A stretch of DNA of 37,202 nucleotides from NCBI GenBank assembly GCA_944381125.1, contig CALWKB010000143.1, positions 1 to 37,202 on the forward strand. The letters run 5' to 3'. The notes under the pieces are model-generated. The model had not been told where the DNA came from. It ran no database searches and saw nothing but the letters and a program-made list of their open reading frames with translations. The position numbers were made by a program, and so were the translations under genes. Origin of the DNA: an uncultured Mediterraneibacter sp. (GTDB lineage: Bacteria > Bacillota > Clostridia > Lachnospirales > Lachnospiraceae). This document shows, in pieces, positions 16,434 to 25,154 of the stretch (position 1 is its first letter; the number at the start of each line of letters is the position of its first letter).

Positions 16434-18065
16434 ATGGGTGAAAAAAACAGAAAATGGTGGCAGAACGCAGTTGTATATCAGATATATCCGAGAAGTTTTC
16501 AGGATTCCGACGGCGACGGATGCGGAGATATTCAGGGAATCATCAGCCGCCTGGATTATCTGAAAGACCTGGGAATCGACGCGGTCTGGATTTCGCCGGT
16601 GTACCGTTCGCCCCAGGACGACAACGGATATGATATTTCAGATTATCAGGATATTGATCCGATGTTCGGCACTCTTTCCGATATGGAAGAACTGATCCGG
16701 GAGGCGGACAGACGGGGAATTAAAATTATTATGGATCTGGTGCTGAATCATACTTCAGATGAGCACAGATGGTTTCACGAAGCGGTAAAGGGAAAGGACA
16801 ATCCGTATCATGATTACTATGTCTGGCGGGATGGAGAAGAAGGGACATATCCGAACGATATGAAGGCTGCGTTCGGCGGACCGGCGTGGGAGTGGGTGCC
16901 GGAACTTAAGCAGTATTATTTCCATCAGTTCTCCGTAAAACAGCCGGATCTGAACTGGGAGAATCCGAAAGTCCGCAGAGAGATTTATGACATGATTCTC
17001 TGGTGGATGAAAAAAGGCGTGGGTGGATTCCGGCTGGATGTGATCGACCAGATCGCCAAGGAGCCGGATCTTGGAATTACCAGTAACGGGCCGAGGCTTC
17101 ACGAATTCCTAAGAGAACTGAGCCGGGAGACGTTCCAGAAAGGCGATCTGATTACGGTCGGGGAAGCATGGGGTGCGACCCCGGCGATAGCGGAAAAATA
17201 CAGCTGCCCGGACGGCAGTGAGTTTTCCATGGTATTTCAGTTTGAACATATGGTAATAGATCAGCAGGAAGGAAAAGAAAAGTGGGATCTTGCGCCTCTT
17301 TCGTTTGTAAAGCTGAAAAAATGTCTGGAAAAATGGCAGACCGGACTGTATAAAAAAGGATGGAACAGTCTTTTCTGGGATAATCATGATCTGCCGAGAA
17401 TCGTTTCCCGATGGGGCGACGACGGCGGGTACCGCGTCCGGTCCGCGAAGATGCTCGCGGCCGTGCTTCACGGAATGCAGGGGACGCCGTATATTTATCA
17501 GGGCGAAGAGCTGGGGATGACAAATGTGCGGTTTGACAGCATTGATAAATACAGAGACATTGAGACTCTGAACATGTACCGCGAACGGCTGGAAGCCGGA
17601 TATGACGAAAAGGAGATCATGGATTCCGTCTACGCGAAAAGCAGAGACAACGCCCGGACGCCCATGCAGTGGAACAGTCAGGAAAACGCCGGATTTACGA
17701 CAGGCACGCCGTGGATTGAGGTGAATCCGAACTACAGAGAGATCAATGCGGAAGAAGAAATGAAAAATCCGGATTCGGTATATCAGTTTTACCGCAGGCT
17801 GATCCGGCTGAGAAAGACATATCCGGTTTTTGCCGACGGCAGATTCGAACTGCTTCTTCCGGATGACCGGCGGATTTTTGCATATACAAGAACAGACTGC
17901 GACACGGAAATGCTTGTGTGCGCGAACTTCACGGGAGAACCGGCGGCATGTCCTCTCGCGGCGCAGTGGGAAGACGCGGAAGTACTGATCCATAACTGCG
18001 GGGGCGGGTTCGGAGAAGAGATGCGGCCTTATGAAGCGCTGATGATGCTGAGAAAACGCAGGTGA
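16434..18065 (+). CDS. Oligo-1,6-glucosidase / alpha-glucosidase (GH13_31)
   Basis: Releases glucose from short oligosaccharides in the cytoplasm. The 543-residue protein begins KWWQNAVVYQIYPRSFQDSDGDG, the GH13_31 signature, and has region I IMDLVLNHTS and QPDLNWENP. Catalytic residues are Asp202 (GGFRLDVID), Glu244 (VGEAW) and Asp319 (FWDNHDLPR). The residue after the nucleophile is Val203; in this subfamily valine there goes with alpha-1,6 (isomaltose-type) specificity and threonine with alpha-1,4, so oligo-1,6-glucosidase is the better call. It is the last gene of the operon; a palindromic hairpin follows the stop but without a T-run. GGGAGGAA precedes the ATG. Confidence 0.93.
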   Translation: MGEKNRKWWQNAVVYQIYPRSFQDSDGDGCGDIQGIISRLDYLKDLGIDAVWISPVYRSPQDDNGYDISDYQDIDPMFGTLSDMEELIREADRRGIKIIMDLVLNHTSDEHRWFHEAVKGKDNPYHDYYVWRDGEEGTYPNDMKAAFGGPAWEWVPELKQYYFHQFSVKQPDLNWENPKVRREIYDMILWWMKKGVGGFRLDVIDQIAKEPDLGITSNGPRLHEFLRELSRETFQKGDLITVGEAWGATPAIAEKYSCPDGSEFSMVFQFEHMVIDQQEGKEKWDLAPLSFVKLKKCLEKWQTGLYKKGWNSLFWDNHDLPRIVSRWGDDGGYRVRSAKMLAAVLHGMQGTPYIYQGEELGMTNVRFDSIDKYRDIETLNMYRERLEAGYDEKEIMDSVYAKSRDNARTPMQWNSQENAGFTTGTPWIEVNPNYREINAEEEMKNPDSVYQFYRRLIRLRKTYPVFADGRFELLLPDDRRIFAYTRTDCDTEMLVCANFTGEPAACPLAAQWEDAEVLIHNCGGGFGEEMRPYEALMMLRKRR

Positions 18066-18082
18066 TCCGGAGCGCTTCGGAT
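18065..18082 (+). other. Hairpin after the glucan operon
   Basis: ATCCGGAGCGCTTCGGAT is a near-perfect palindrome starting at the last base of the stop codon. No T-run follows, so it is not a standard terminator; it could protect the 3' end of the operon mRNA. No other terminator is visible before the thrS promoter. Confidence 0.35.
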
Positions 18083-18131
18083 ATCGCGGGGGGACTGACT
18101 GCAGAGATCGGGAAAGCCGTTGAATTACAGC

Positions 18132-18161
18132 TTGACACAGGATGTTCTTCTGGAGTAGAAT
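18132..18161 (+). promoter_or_regulatory. Promoter of the thrS T-box transcript
   Basis: A perfect TTGACA (18132-18137) and TAGAAT (18156-18161) with an 18-base spacer. Transcription would start near 18168, just before the T-box leader. Confidence 0.65.
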
Positions 18162-18167
18162 AACCCA

Positions 18168-18506
18168 TGTAAAAGATAAAGCGTTGAAGAGGACAGTAGG
18201 CTGCCAGGTCATCTCAGAGAGAAATCCGCAGGGTGTGAGGATTTTGTTGAACCGGCTGACTGAAAACCACCTCGGAGCGGCCCTAATGAGGCACGGTGAT
18301 TCCGTTATCATCACACGAATTAAGAAGGTTTTCACGCCGTCAGCATCCGGAGCCGGCATAAGTCCGGGAAACGGTCGCGGACGGATCAGTCATGGAAAAC
18401 AAGCAGGGTGGAACCGCGGGAAGAGCTCCCGTCCCTGTGCGGGGTGTTTCCGTGCATACAGAACTTATTTCAGCAACCATGAGGCATTCCGGAAGGAATG
18501 CCTTTT
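18168..18506 (+). promoter_or_regulatory. Threonine T-box riboswitch leader of thrS
   Basis: A tRNA-sensing leader that lets transcription continue into thrS when uncharged tRNA-Thr accumulates. Seen directly: the T-box AGGGTGGAACCGCG at 18405-18418, an AGAGAG stretch in stem I, and the specifier context TGAAAACCACCTCGG with ACC (Thr) at 18266-18268. The UGGA of the T-box would pair with a tRNA acceptor end whose discriminator base is U. Antiterminator partners CCCG and CCCT lie just 3' of the T-box. The leader is about 390 bases from predicted start to the thrS ATG. An in-frame ATG at 18392 makes thrS look 55 codons longer, but those codons are riboswitch. Confidence 0.9.
18483..18506 (+). 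terminator. Intrinsic terminator at the end of the T-box leader
   Basis: GGCATTCC (18483-18490), loop GGAA, GGAATGCC (18495-18502), then TTTT. A perfect 8-bp stem, 51 bases before the thrS ATG. Unusually it does not share bases with the T-box motif 65 bases upstream, so how the antiterminator competes with it is not obvious from sequence. Confidence 0.7.
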
Positions 18507-18556
18507 CTGCTGCGGAAATATCCGGAAGAAAATCAATAAAGGAAGGGAAAGAAAAG

Positions 18557-20476
18557 ATGAAGATTACACTGAAAGACGGATCATGCAAAGAGTATATGCA
18601 GCCCATGAGCGTGTATGACATTGCCATGGATCTGAGCGAAGGCCTGGCCAGAGTGGCGACGGCAGGAGAGATGGACGGTGAGATTGTCGACCTGAGGACG
18701 GTGATCGATCATGACTGCGCGCTGAATATTCTGACGTTTAATGACGATAAAGGAAAAGGCGCTTTCCGCCACACTGCGTCCCACATTATGGCGCAGGCAG
18801 TCAAAAGACTTTATCCGGAGACAAAACTTGCCATCGGCCCGTCTATTGCCGACGGATTTTACTATGACGTGGACAGAGAGACGCCGTTTACCGCAGAGGA
18901 TCTGGAGAAGATCGAAGCGGAGATGAAGAAAATCGTCAAAGAAAACCTGGAGATTAAGCAGTATACCATGCCGAGAAACGAGGCGGTTGAGTATTTTAAG
19001 GGAAAAAATGAACCTTACAAGGTAGAACTGATCGAAGATCTTCCGGAAGATGAAGTTATCAGTTTTTATTCGCAGGGAGAATTCACCGATCTGTGCGCCG
19101 GCCCCCATCTGATGACGACAAAACCGGTGAAGGCGTTTAAGCTGACCAGTCTTGCCGGCGCGTACTGGAGAGGGGATGAGCACAACAAGATGCTTCAGAG
19201 AATTTACGGAACCGCGTTCCCGAAAAAAGCGGAGCTGGAAGATTACCTCACCATGATTGAAGAAGCGAAAAAGCGTGATCACAGAAAACTGGGACGGGAA
19301 CTCGGACTCTTTATGATGCGCGAGGAAGGTCCGGGATTCCCCTTCTTCCTTCCGAACGGCATGGTTCTTAAAAATACCCTTCTTGATTACTGGAGAGAGA
19401 TCCACAATGCGGCGGGATACGTGGAGATTTCTACGCCGATCATGCTCAGTCGTCATCTCTGGGAGACGTCGGGCCACTGGGATCACTATAAGGAAAATAT
19501 GTACACTACGGTAATCGACGAGGAAGATTTTGCAATCAAGCCGATGAACTGCCCGGGCGGTATTCTTGTATACCAGTCTGAACCGCGTTCTTACAGAGAC
19601 CTGCCGATCCGCATGGGCGAGCTTGGGCTTGTGCACCGCCACGAAAAATCCGGCCAGCTTCACGGCCTGATGCGTGTCCGCTGCTTCACGCAGGACGACG
19701 CCCATATCTTTATGACGCCGGAACAGATCAAAGATGAAATTAAAGGCGTTGTAAAGCTGATCGATCAGGTATACAGCCTGTTCGGCTTCAGATATCACGT
19801 AGAGCTCTCTACCCGTCCGGAAGACAGCATGGGAAGCGACGAGGACTGGGATATGGCGACAGACGCGCTGAGGAGCGCCCTGGATGATATCGGGCTTCCT
19901 TATGTGGTAAATGAAGGAGACGGCGCGTTCTACGGCCCGAAGATCGATTTCCATCTGGAAGACTCTATCGGAAGAACATGGCAGTGCGGAACAATCCAGC
20001 TTGACTTCCAGCTTCCGCTGCGTTTTGACCTGGAGTACACGGGAGCAGACGGAGAGAAGCACAGACCGATTATGATTCACAGAGTTGTATTTGGTTCTAT
20101 CGAAAGATTCATCGGTATTCTGATCGAGCATTTCGCTGGCGCGTTCCCGACCTGGCTTGCCCCGGTACAGGTAAAAGTACTGCCGATCTCGGACAAGCAC
20201 ATGGAGTACGGCACAAAGGTGCTTGAAGCGCTTAAAGCCGCCGGAATCCGCGCGGAGATCGATACCCGGGCGGAAAAGATCGGTTATAAGATCCGCGAGG
20301 CGCAGATGAAGAAAATTCCTTATATGCTTGTGGTAGGGGCAAAGGAAGAGGAAGAAGAAAAAGTTTCCGTCAGAAGCCGTTTCGCCGGAGATGAGGGACA
20401 GAGAGGATTTGCGGAATTTATCACGCAGATCAGAGAAGAGATCAGCGGCAGAACGGAAAGAAAAACAGAAAAGTAA
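18557..20476 (+). CDS. thrS: Threonyl-tRNA synthetase
   Basis: Charges tRNA-Thr with threonine. The 639-residue protein has an N-terminal TGS domain (about 1-62), the second editing domain with HTASHIMAQA and DLCAGPH, a class II catalytic core and a C-terminal anticodon-binding domain from about residue 535. The zinc ligands that select threonine are all present: Cys332 (MNCPGG), His383 (QDDAHIF) and His508 (MIHRVV), in positions close to those of the E. coli enzyme. The start at 18557 gives MKITLKDGS, has an AAGGGA upstream and leaves the T-box leader intact; the upstream in-frame ATG is rejected. Controlled by the threonine T-box before it. Confidence 0.97.
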   Translation: MKITLKDGSCKEYMQPMSVYDIAMDLSEGLARVATAGEMDGEIVDLRTVIDHDCALNILTFNDDKGKGAFRHTASHIMAQAVKRLYPETKLAIGPSIADGFYYDVDRETPFTAEDLEKIEAEMKKIVKENLEIKQYTMPRNEAVEYFKGKNEPYKVELIEDLPEDEVISFYSQGEFTDLCAGPHLMTTKPVKAFKLTSLAGAYWRGDEHNKMLQRIYGTAFPKKAELEDYLTMIEEAKKRDHRKLGRELGLFMMREEGPGFPFFLPNGMVLKNTLLDYWREIHNAAGYVEISTPIMLSRHLWETSGHWDHYKENMYTTVIDEEDFAIKPMNCPGGILVYQSEPRSYRDLPIRMGELGLVHRHEKSGQLHGLMRVRCFTQDDAHIFMTPEQIKDEIKGVVKLIDQVYSLFGFRYHVELSTRPEDSMGSDEDWDMATDALRSALDDIGLPYVVNEGDGAFYGPKIDFHLEDSIGRTWQCGTIQLDFQLPLRFDLEYTGADGEKHRPIMIHRVVFGSIERFIGILIEHFAGAFPTWLAPVQVKVLPISDKHMEYGTKVLEALKAAGIRAEIDTRAEKIGYKIREAQMKKIPYMLVVGAKEEEEEKVSVRSRFAGDEGQRGFAEFITQIREEISGRTERKTEK

Positions 20477-20523
20477 ATCCGGATCCGGCCGGCGGGATTT
20501 TCGCGGCGCAAAAGGAGAGAAAA

Positions 20524-20551
20524 GAGGCGGGGAATTTTGGTTCCCCGCCTC
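20524..20551. terminator. Terminator between thrS and the ABC exporter gene
   Basis: GAGGCGGGGAA (20524-20534), loop TTTTGG, TTCCCCGCCTC (20541-20551): a perfect 11-bp stem. On the minus strand it is followed by a T-rich stretch (TTTTCTCTCC), so it works best for the exporter gene; it may also end thrS. Confidence 0.85.
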
Positions 20552-20559
20552 CGCTTATC

Positions 20560-22281
20560 TTACATATTGTAATAGTGGGCGTATATTCCTCCTTTTGCGA
20601 GCAGCGCCTCATGCGTTCCTCTTTCCGCGATTCCATCTTCTGTGATGACTATGATTTCATCTGCGTTCCGTATGGTGGACAGCCGGTGAGCTATCGTGAT
20701 GGTAGTGCGGTTTCTGGCCAGTTCTTCCAGGCTCTGCTGTATCCATCGTTCGCTTTCGTTGTCCAGCGCGCTTGTGGCTTCATCCAGAATCAGGACAGGC
20801 GGATTTTTCAGAAATACGCGCGCAATGGAGATTCGCTGTTTCTGGCCGCCGGACAGCCGGGTTCCGCGTTCGCCCACATATGTGTCGTATCCGTCCGGAA
20901 GTCCGGTAATAAACTCATGAATATTGGCGCGCTTTGCCGCTTCTTCGATTTCTTCCTGAGAAGCGTCCGGCCTGCCGTATGCGATATTATCCCGTATCGT
21001 GCCGCAGAACAGGTAAACATCCTGCTGCACCATGCCGATCTGGCTTCGCAGGCTTTTCAGAGTCAGCGTGCGCACATCTTTCCCGTCCACGGTTATCCGT
21101 CCGCCGGTTACGTCGTAAAATCTGGGAAGAAGAGAGCAGATCGTGGTTTTTCCGCTGCCTGACGGACCGACAAGGGCGACGGATTTTCCGGCTGGAATTT
21201 CAAATGACACGTGGGAGAGCACGGGCGTGTCGTCGTCGCTGTAGTGGAAAGAAACATCTTCATAGCAGACGCGTCCCTTTACATTTTCCAGGGGGACGGC
21301 GCCGGGGCTGTCTTTAATATCCGGTTCCGTTTCAATCACTTCCAGATACCGCCGGAATCCGGCAAGGCCTTTCTGCATCATCTCGATCAGTTCGACAAGA
21401 ATCTGGATCGGGCTGATGAAAATGCCGATATACAGGGCGTACATGGCCAGATCCGCCGCGTTCATCATGCCGCGCGCGATCAGATATCCTCCGAATACAA
21501 GAGTTACAAGATACATCATGCCCTGGAAAAACAGGTTCCAGCTCATAAAGCTTCCCATGCAGCTGTAGTTGTCACGCTTGGAAAGGAGGAAAGCATGATT
21601 GCTTTTCCGGAATTTCTCACGTTCAATGTCTTCATTTGTAAAAGACTGCACTACCCGGATGCCTGAGAGCGTGTCCTGAAGACTGGCGTTTACATCCCCG
21701 ATTTTGCGGCGGTTTTCCATAAATGTTTCCTGCATCCGGCTGTTCTGCCGGAAAGAGAAGAAAAACATACAGAGAACAAGCACGATCAGAGGCAGGGCAA
21801 GTCGCCAGTTGATCAGAAAGAGAAAGACGAAAGAGCCGATAATCTTAACGACGGAAATAAAAAGATTTTCCGGACCGTGGTGGGCGAATTCCGCGATATC
21901 GAACAGGTCGGATACAAGTTTGCTCATCATCTGTCCGGAATTGTTGCGGCTGTAGTAAGAGAAGGAAAGCTTCTCATAGTGGTCAAAGAGTTTCTGCCGC
22001 ATATCTCTTTCCATGTTCGCGCCCATCATATGGCCCTGATAACTGACATAGTATTTGCACAGACTCTGTATGATGTACATGACCAGCAGCCCGCCCGCGA
22101 TCAGCGGAAGCGCTTTCAGGATAACGGTGCTGTCTTCGGTAAAGAGCGTATTTGTCATTGCGCGCAGTATCTGCGGATAGGCAAGGTCCACCAGGCTGAT
22201 TACCGCGGCGCAGAGAAGATCAATAAAAAAGACCGTTTTATACGGACTGTAGCAGGCGATAAATTTTTTTATTGTATGCAT
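20560..22281 (-). CDS. ABC exporter, fused permease and ATPase (MdlB/MsbA class)
   Basis: A 573-residue half-transporter with six membrane segments in residues 1-320 and an ATPase domain after about 340. Walker A GPSGSGKTT lies near residue 371, the Q-loop in VQQDVYLF, the signature LSGGQKQRISIARV, Walker B VLILDEATSALD and the switch histidine in IAHRLST. It probably works as a homodimer, since no second half-transporter gene is adjacent. The cargo (lipid, drug or peptide) cannot be told. The ATG at 22281 has AGGAGGAAGG just upstream. It is a single-gene unit converging on thrS. Confidence 0.92.
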   Translation of the reverse strand: MHTIKKFIACYSPYKTVFFIDLLCAAVISLVDLAYPQILRAMTNTLFTEDSTVILKALPLIAGGLLVMYIIQSLCKYYVSYQGHMMGANMERDMRQKLFDHYEKLSFSYYSRNNSGQMMSKLVSDLFDIAEFAHHGPENLFISVVKIIGSFVFLFLINWRLALPLIVLVLCMFFFSFRQNSRMQETFMENRRKIGDVNASLQDTLSGIRVVQSFTNEDIEREKFRKSNHAFLLSKRDNYSCMGSFMSWNLFFQGMMYLVTLVFGGYLIARGMMNAADLAMYALYIGIFISPIQILVELIEMMQKGLAGFRRYLEVIETEPDIKDSPGAVPLENVKGRVCYEDVSFHYSDDDTPVLSHVSFEIPAGKSVALVGPSGSGKTTICSLLPRFYDVTGGRITVDGKDVRTLTLKSLRSQIGMVQQDVYLFCGTIRDNIAYGRPDASQEEIEEAAKRANIHEFITGLPDGYDTYVGERGTRLSGGQKQRISIARVFLKNPPVLILDEATSALDNESERWIQQSLEELARNRTTITIAHRLSTIRNADEIIVITEDGIAERGTHEALLAKGGIYAHYYNM

Positions 22282-22331
22282 AATCCTTCCTCCTGTTTAT
22301 CTGAAAAATATCTTAGCACACCCGGTTTTTC

Positions 22332-22361
22332 TTGACAAGAAGAGAAATCCTGTGTTACTTT
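22332..22361 (+). promoter_or_regulatory. Candidate dus promoter
   Basis: A perfect TTGACA (22332-22337), an 18-base spacer and a moderate -10 TACTTT (22356-22361). The leader would be about 105 bases long. Confidence 0.4.
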
Positions 22362-22414
22362 TTAATATCCGCCGGGTTTCGGAACGCATCCGTACGCTCT
22401 GAAGCGGGATTCAT

Positions 22415-22430
22415 GCCGGCCTTTGCCGGC
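22415..22430 (+). other. Hairpin in the dus leader
   Basis: GCCGGC (22415-22420), loop CTTT, GCCGGC (22425-22430). No U-run follows. It lies about 40 bases before the dus ATG; the role is unknown. Confidence 0.35.
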
Positions 22431-22470
22431 GCGTAAAAACCGGTTATATAAAAATACAAGGGAGAAAACG

Positions 22471-23400
22471 ATGAAATTATATCTTGCGCCGTTAGAAGGA
22501 ATTACAGGATGGATATACCGGAATGCCCAGCATGTCTGTTTCGGAGGATTTGATAAGTATTTTATTCCGTTTATCAGCCCGAATCAGCACGGGCATTTCA
22601 GCTCGAGAGAAAAAAAGGATGTAATGCCTGAAAATAATAAAGACATGTATGCCGTGCCTCAGATACTGACAAACAAGTCTGATGATTTCCTCCAGACAGC
22701 CGCCAGGCTGAGGGAGTACTACGGATATGACGAAATCAATCTGAACCTCGGATGTCCTTCGAGAACTGTAGTTACAAAATGCCGCGGAGCAGGATTTCTC
22801 GGGGAGCCGGAGCGGCTGACCCGGTTTCTGGATGAGATATTTGAAAAATGTTCATCGAAAATATCGGTAAAAACAAGGCTTGGAATGGAAGATGCCGGGG
22901 AATTTGAGCGGATACTGGAAATATATAACCGATTTCCCTTTGAGGAAGTGATTATTCATCCCCGCGTCCAGAAAGATTTTTATAAAAACAAACCGGATCT
23001 CGAGGCGTTTTCCAAAGCTTTTAAAAGCAGCGAAAATCCGGTGTGTTATAATGGCGATATCACTTCTGTTGAAAGTTATTCTGAAATAACCGGCAGATAT
23101 CCCGGGCTGGACCGGGTGATGGCCGGCAGGGGCGTGCTGGCTGATCCGGCTCTGGGCAGGGAACTGCGCGGAGGAGAGCCGGCAGCGCGGGCAGAGCTGA
23201 GAAAATTCCACGACCTTCTCTATGAAGGATATTGCCGGGAAATGTCGGGAGACCGGACCATACTCTTCAAAATGAAAGAAATGTGGTCTTATCTTGCCCC
23301 GTCTTTCCCGGAATCAAAAAAATATCTGAAAAAGATTAAAAAATGTGAAAAATGCCGCGCCTATGAGGCGGTGACAGATGAATTTTTCGCGCTGTACTGA
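22471..23400 (+). CDS. dus: tRNA-dihydrouridine synthase family protein
   Basis: A 309-residue flavoenzyme that reduces uridine to dihydrouridine in tRNA. It begins with the family start [18 protein letters not shown], and has the conserved [22 protein letters not shown] around residues 90-110, KTRLGM, IHPR near 170, YNGDI near 192 and the FMN phosphate loop [11 protein letters not shown] near 220. It is of the shorter Dus type common in Clostridia. The start at 22471 has AAGGGAG upstream. The final 40 bases overlap the end of pyrG on the other strand, so the two genes share their 3' ends. Confidence 0.92.
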   Translation: MKLYLAPLEGITGWIYRNAQHVCFGGFDKYFIPFISPNQHGHFSSREKKDVMPENNKDMYAVPQILTNKSDDFLQTAARLREYYGYDEINLNLGCPSRTVVTKCRGAGFLGEPERLTRFLDEIFEKCSSKISVKTRLGMEDAGEFERILEIYNRFPFEEVIIHPRVQKDFYKNKPDLEAFSKAFKSSENPVCYNGDITSVESYSEITGRYPGLDRVMAGRGVLADPALGRELRGGEPAARAELRKFHDLLYEGYCREMSGDRTILFKMKEMWSYLAPSFPESKKYLKKIKKCEKCRAYEAVTDEFFALY

Positions 23401-24989
23401 AGCGCCGCTTCAATAAATCCCCTGAACAGCGGATGCGGTTTGTTCGGACGGGATTTCAGTTCCGGATGCGCCTGAGTGGCGATGAACCACGGGTGCTCCG
23501 GGAGTTCGACCATTTCTACAATCCGGCCGTCGGGCGACATGCCGCACAGCGACAGACCGCCTTTTTCCAGATCCTCGCGGTAATCATTATTGACTTCGTA
23601 GCGGTGGCGGTGGCGCTCCCGGATTTCTTTTTCCCCGTAGAGACGTTCCGCCAGAGAACCTTCTTTTAATACACAGGGATATGATCCGAGTCTCAGAGTG
23701 CCGCCGATATTTTCCACACCGATCTGATCCGGCATAATGTGGATGACCGGATGCGTCGTATCCGGGTTAAGTTCGACGCTGTGCGCGTCGTTCCATCCGA
23801 GAACATTCCTGGCGAATTCCACAATCGCCAGCTGCATTCCGAGACACAGGCCAAGATAGGGGATTTTGTGTGTCCTTGCGAAGCGGATCGCCTCGATTTT
23901 TCCTTCTACGCCTCTGTTTCCGAAACCGCCGGGGACGAGGATGCCGCTTACGTCTCTGAATATTTCGTCCGCGTTTTCTGCCGTGACTGCCTCGGAATCA
24001 ACCCATTTGATATTTACCGTTGTGCGGCTGTAGATGCCGCCGTGTTTCAGAGCTTCTACAACGCTGATGTAAGCGTCGTGAAGCTGAATGTATTTTCCTA
24101 CAAGGGCGACGGTTACTTCCTGCGTCGGATGGCGGAGATTTTCCACCATATCAGACCAGTCTTTCAGATCGGGCTTCGGACAGTCCAGACGGAGGCATTC
24201 GCACACCACTTCAGCCAGATGCTCTTTTTCCATTGCCAGAGGCGCCTCATAGAGGTATTCTACATCAAGGTTCTGGAGAACATGGTTCGCGGGCAGATTG
24301 CAGAACAGAGAGATCTTATCTTTCATCTCCGCGCTGAGCGGATACTCGGAGCGGCATACGATAATATCCGGCTGGATGCCCATGCCCTGCAGTTCTTTGA
24401 CGCTGGCCTGGGTGGGTTTTGTTTTCATCTCCTGGGACGCGCGCAGGTAGGGAATCAGAGTGACGTGGATAAGGATCGCGTTTTCGTGTCCGCGTTCATG
24501 CTGAAACTGACGGATTGCTTCCAGGAAAGGCTGGCTTTCTATGTCGCCGACCGTTCCGCCCACTTCAATAATGGCGATTTCCGTGCCTTTTGCGGCGGGA
24601 TTGCGGTAAAAACGGTTTTTGATTTCATTTGTAATATGAGGGATGACCTGAACCGTTCTTCCGCCGAAATCCCCGCGGCGTTCTTTCTGCAGTACGGACC
24701 AGTAAATTTTGCCTGTAGTGACATTCGAATTCCTCGTAAGGCTTTCATCAATGAATCTTTCATAATGTCCCAGATCCAGATCGGTTTCGGCACCGTCGTC
24801 CGTGACAAATACTTCTCCGTGCTGAACCGGATTCATCGTGCCCGGATCAATATTGATATAGGGGTCGAATTTCTGCATGGTGACGGAATATCCGCGGGCT
24901 TTCAGCAGTCTTCCGAGAGAGGCGGCCGTGATTCCCTTCCCGAGTCCGGATACAACTCCTCCGGTGACAAATACGTATTTTACTGCCAT
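23361..24989 (-). CDS. pyrG: CTP synthase (glutamine-hydrolysing)
   Basis: Makes CTP from UTP, ATP and glutamine, the last step of pyrimidine nucleotide synthesis. The 542-residue protein has an N-terminal synthase domain ([16 protein letters not shown], then [15 protein letters not shown] and [22 protein letters not shown]) and a C-terminal glutamine amidotransferase domain with the nucleophile Cys382 in GLCLGMQ and the His/Glu pair in [16 protein letters not shown] lies just before the ATG at 24989. The gene ends inside the end of dus on the other strand. Its leader of about 170 bases holds a large stem-loop with a U-run, described separately. Confidence 0.97.
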   Translation of the reverse strand: MAVKYVFVTGGVVSGLGKGITAASLGRLLKARGYSVTMQKFDPYINIDPGTMNPVQHGEVFVTDDGAETDLDLGHYERFIDESLTRNSNVTTGKIYWSVLQKERRGDFGGRTVQVIPHITNEIKNRFYRNPAAKGTEIAIIEVGGTVGDIESQPFLEAIRQFQHERGHENAILIHVTLIPYLRASQEMKTKPTQASVKELQGMGIQPDIIVCRSEYPLSAEMKDKISLFCNLPANHVLQNLDVEYLYEAPLAMEKEHLAEVVCECLRLDCPKPDLKDWSDMVENLRHPTQEVTVALVGKYIQLHDAYISVVEALKHGGIYSRTTVNIKWVDSEAVTAENADEIFRDVSGILVPGGFGNRGVEGKIEAIRFARTHKIPYLGLCLGMQLAIVEFARNVLGWNDAHSVELNPDTTHPVIHIMPDQIGVENIGGTLRLGSYPCVLKEGSLAERLYGEKEIRERHRHRYEVNNDYREDLEKGGLSLCGMSPDGRIVEMVELPEHPWFIATQAHPELKSRPNKPHPLFRGFIEAALQYSAKNSSVTAS

Positions 24990-25129
24990 TTGAATTCCTC
25001 CTTTTTCTGTGTAAAGAGTGCGCAGAAAGCGCGCTCTTTATGTCTGTTTCTTATGTTTTTCCATAAAAAAGAGTACAGTTCAGCCAAAGCCTGCAGATCC
25101 GCGCCTTTGCGGTCTGACTTGAATTGCAT
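24980..25129 (-). CDS. Possible 49-residue ORF in the pyrG leader
   Basis: A minus-strand frame from ATG at 25127-25129 to TAA at 24980-24982, overlapping the pyrG start by 10 bases in another frame. The encoded peptide starts [19 protein letters not shown] and is rich in Lys, Arg and aromatic residues. It has no visible ribosome site, and its 5' part lies in the stem-loop at 25072-25145. I do not recognise it. It may be a leader peptide, a remnant or chance. Confidence 0.15.
   Translation of the reverse strand: MQFKSDRKGADLQALAELYSFLWKNIRNRHKERAFCALFTQKKEEFKWQ
25012..25040. other. Hairpin just upstream of the pyrG ribosome site
   Basis: AAAGAGTGCGC (25013-25023), loop AGAAA, GCGCGCTCTTT (25029-25039), plus one flanking T-A pair. 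In the pyrG mRNA (minus strand) one pair becomes a C-A mismatch; on the plus strand it is a G-T pair. It ends about 10 bases before the pyrG AGGAGG, so it could influence translation. Confidence 0.45.
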
Positions 25130-25145
25130 ATGGTTGAACTGTACT
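25065..25145 (-). terminator. Terminator-like stem-loop in the pyrG leader (possible attenuator)
   Basis: On the minus strand a 14-base arm (right arm, 25132-25145) pairs with 25072-25085 with one mismatch, and six T follow at once (25065-25070). The loop of 46 bases itself holds a second hairpin (CAGACCGC pairing with GCGG-A-TCTG). It lies between the predicted pyrG promoter and the pyrG ATG, so it would end transcription before pyrG unless prevented. The leader does not begin with the GGGC of the known CTP-sensing pyrG attenuator of Bacillus. Confidence 0.5.
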
Positions 25146-25154
25146 GATTAATTA

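Noticed and set aside
17109..18359. Minus-strand open frame opposite the oligo-1,6-glucosidase and T-box
   Set aside because: It covers a certain GH13 gene and a riboswitch; composition is typical of antisense frames (rich in Phe, His, Arg).
18392..18556. 55-codon upstream extension of thrS
   Set aside because: These bases contain the T-box motif and a terminator; the TGS domain starts with MKITLKDGS at 18557.
23739..25151. Plus-strand open frame of 470 codons opposite pyrG
   Set aside because: Antisense shadow of CTP synthase caused by codon bias; no ribosome site and no family resemblance.
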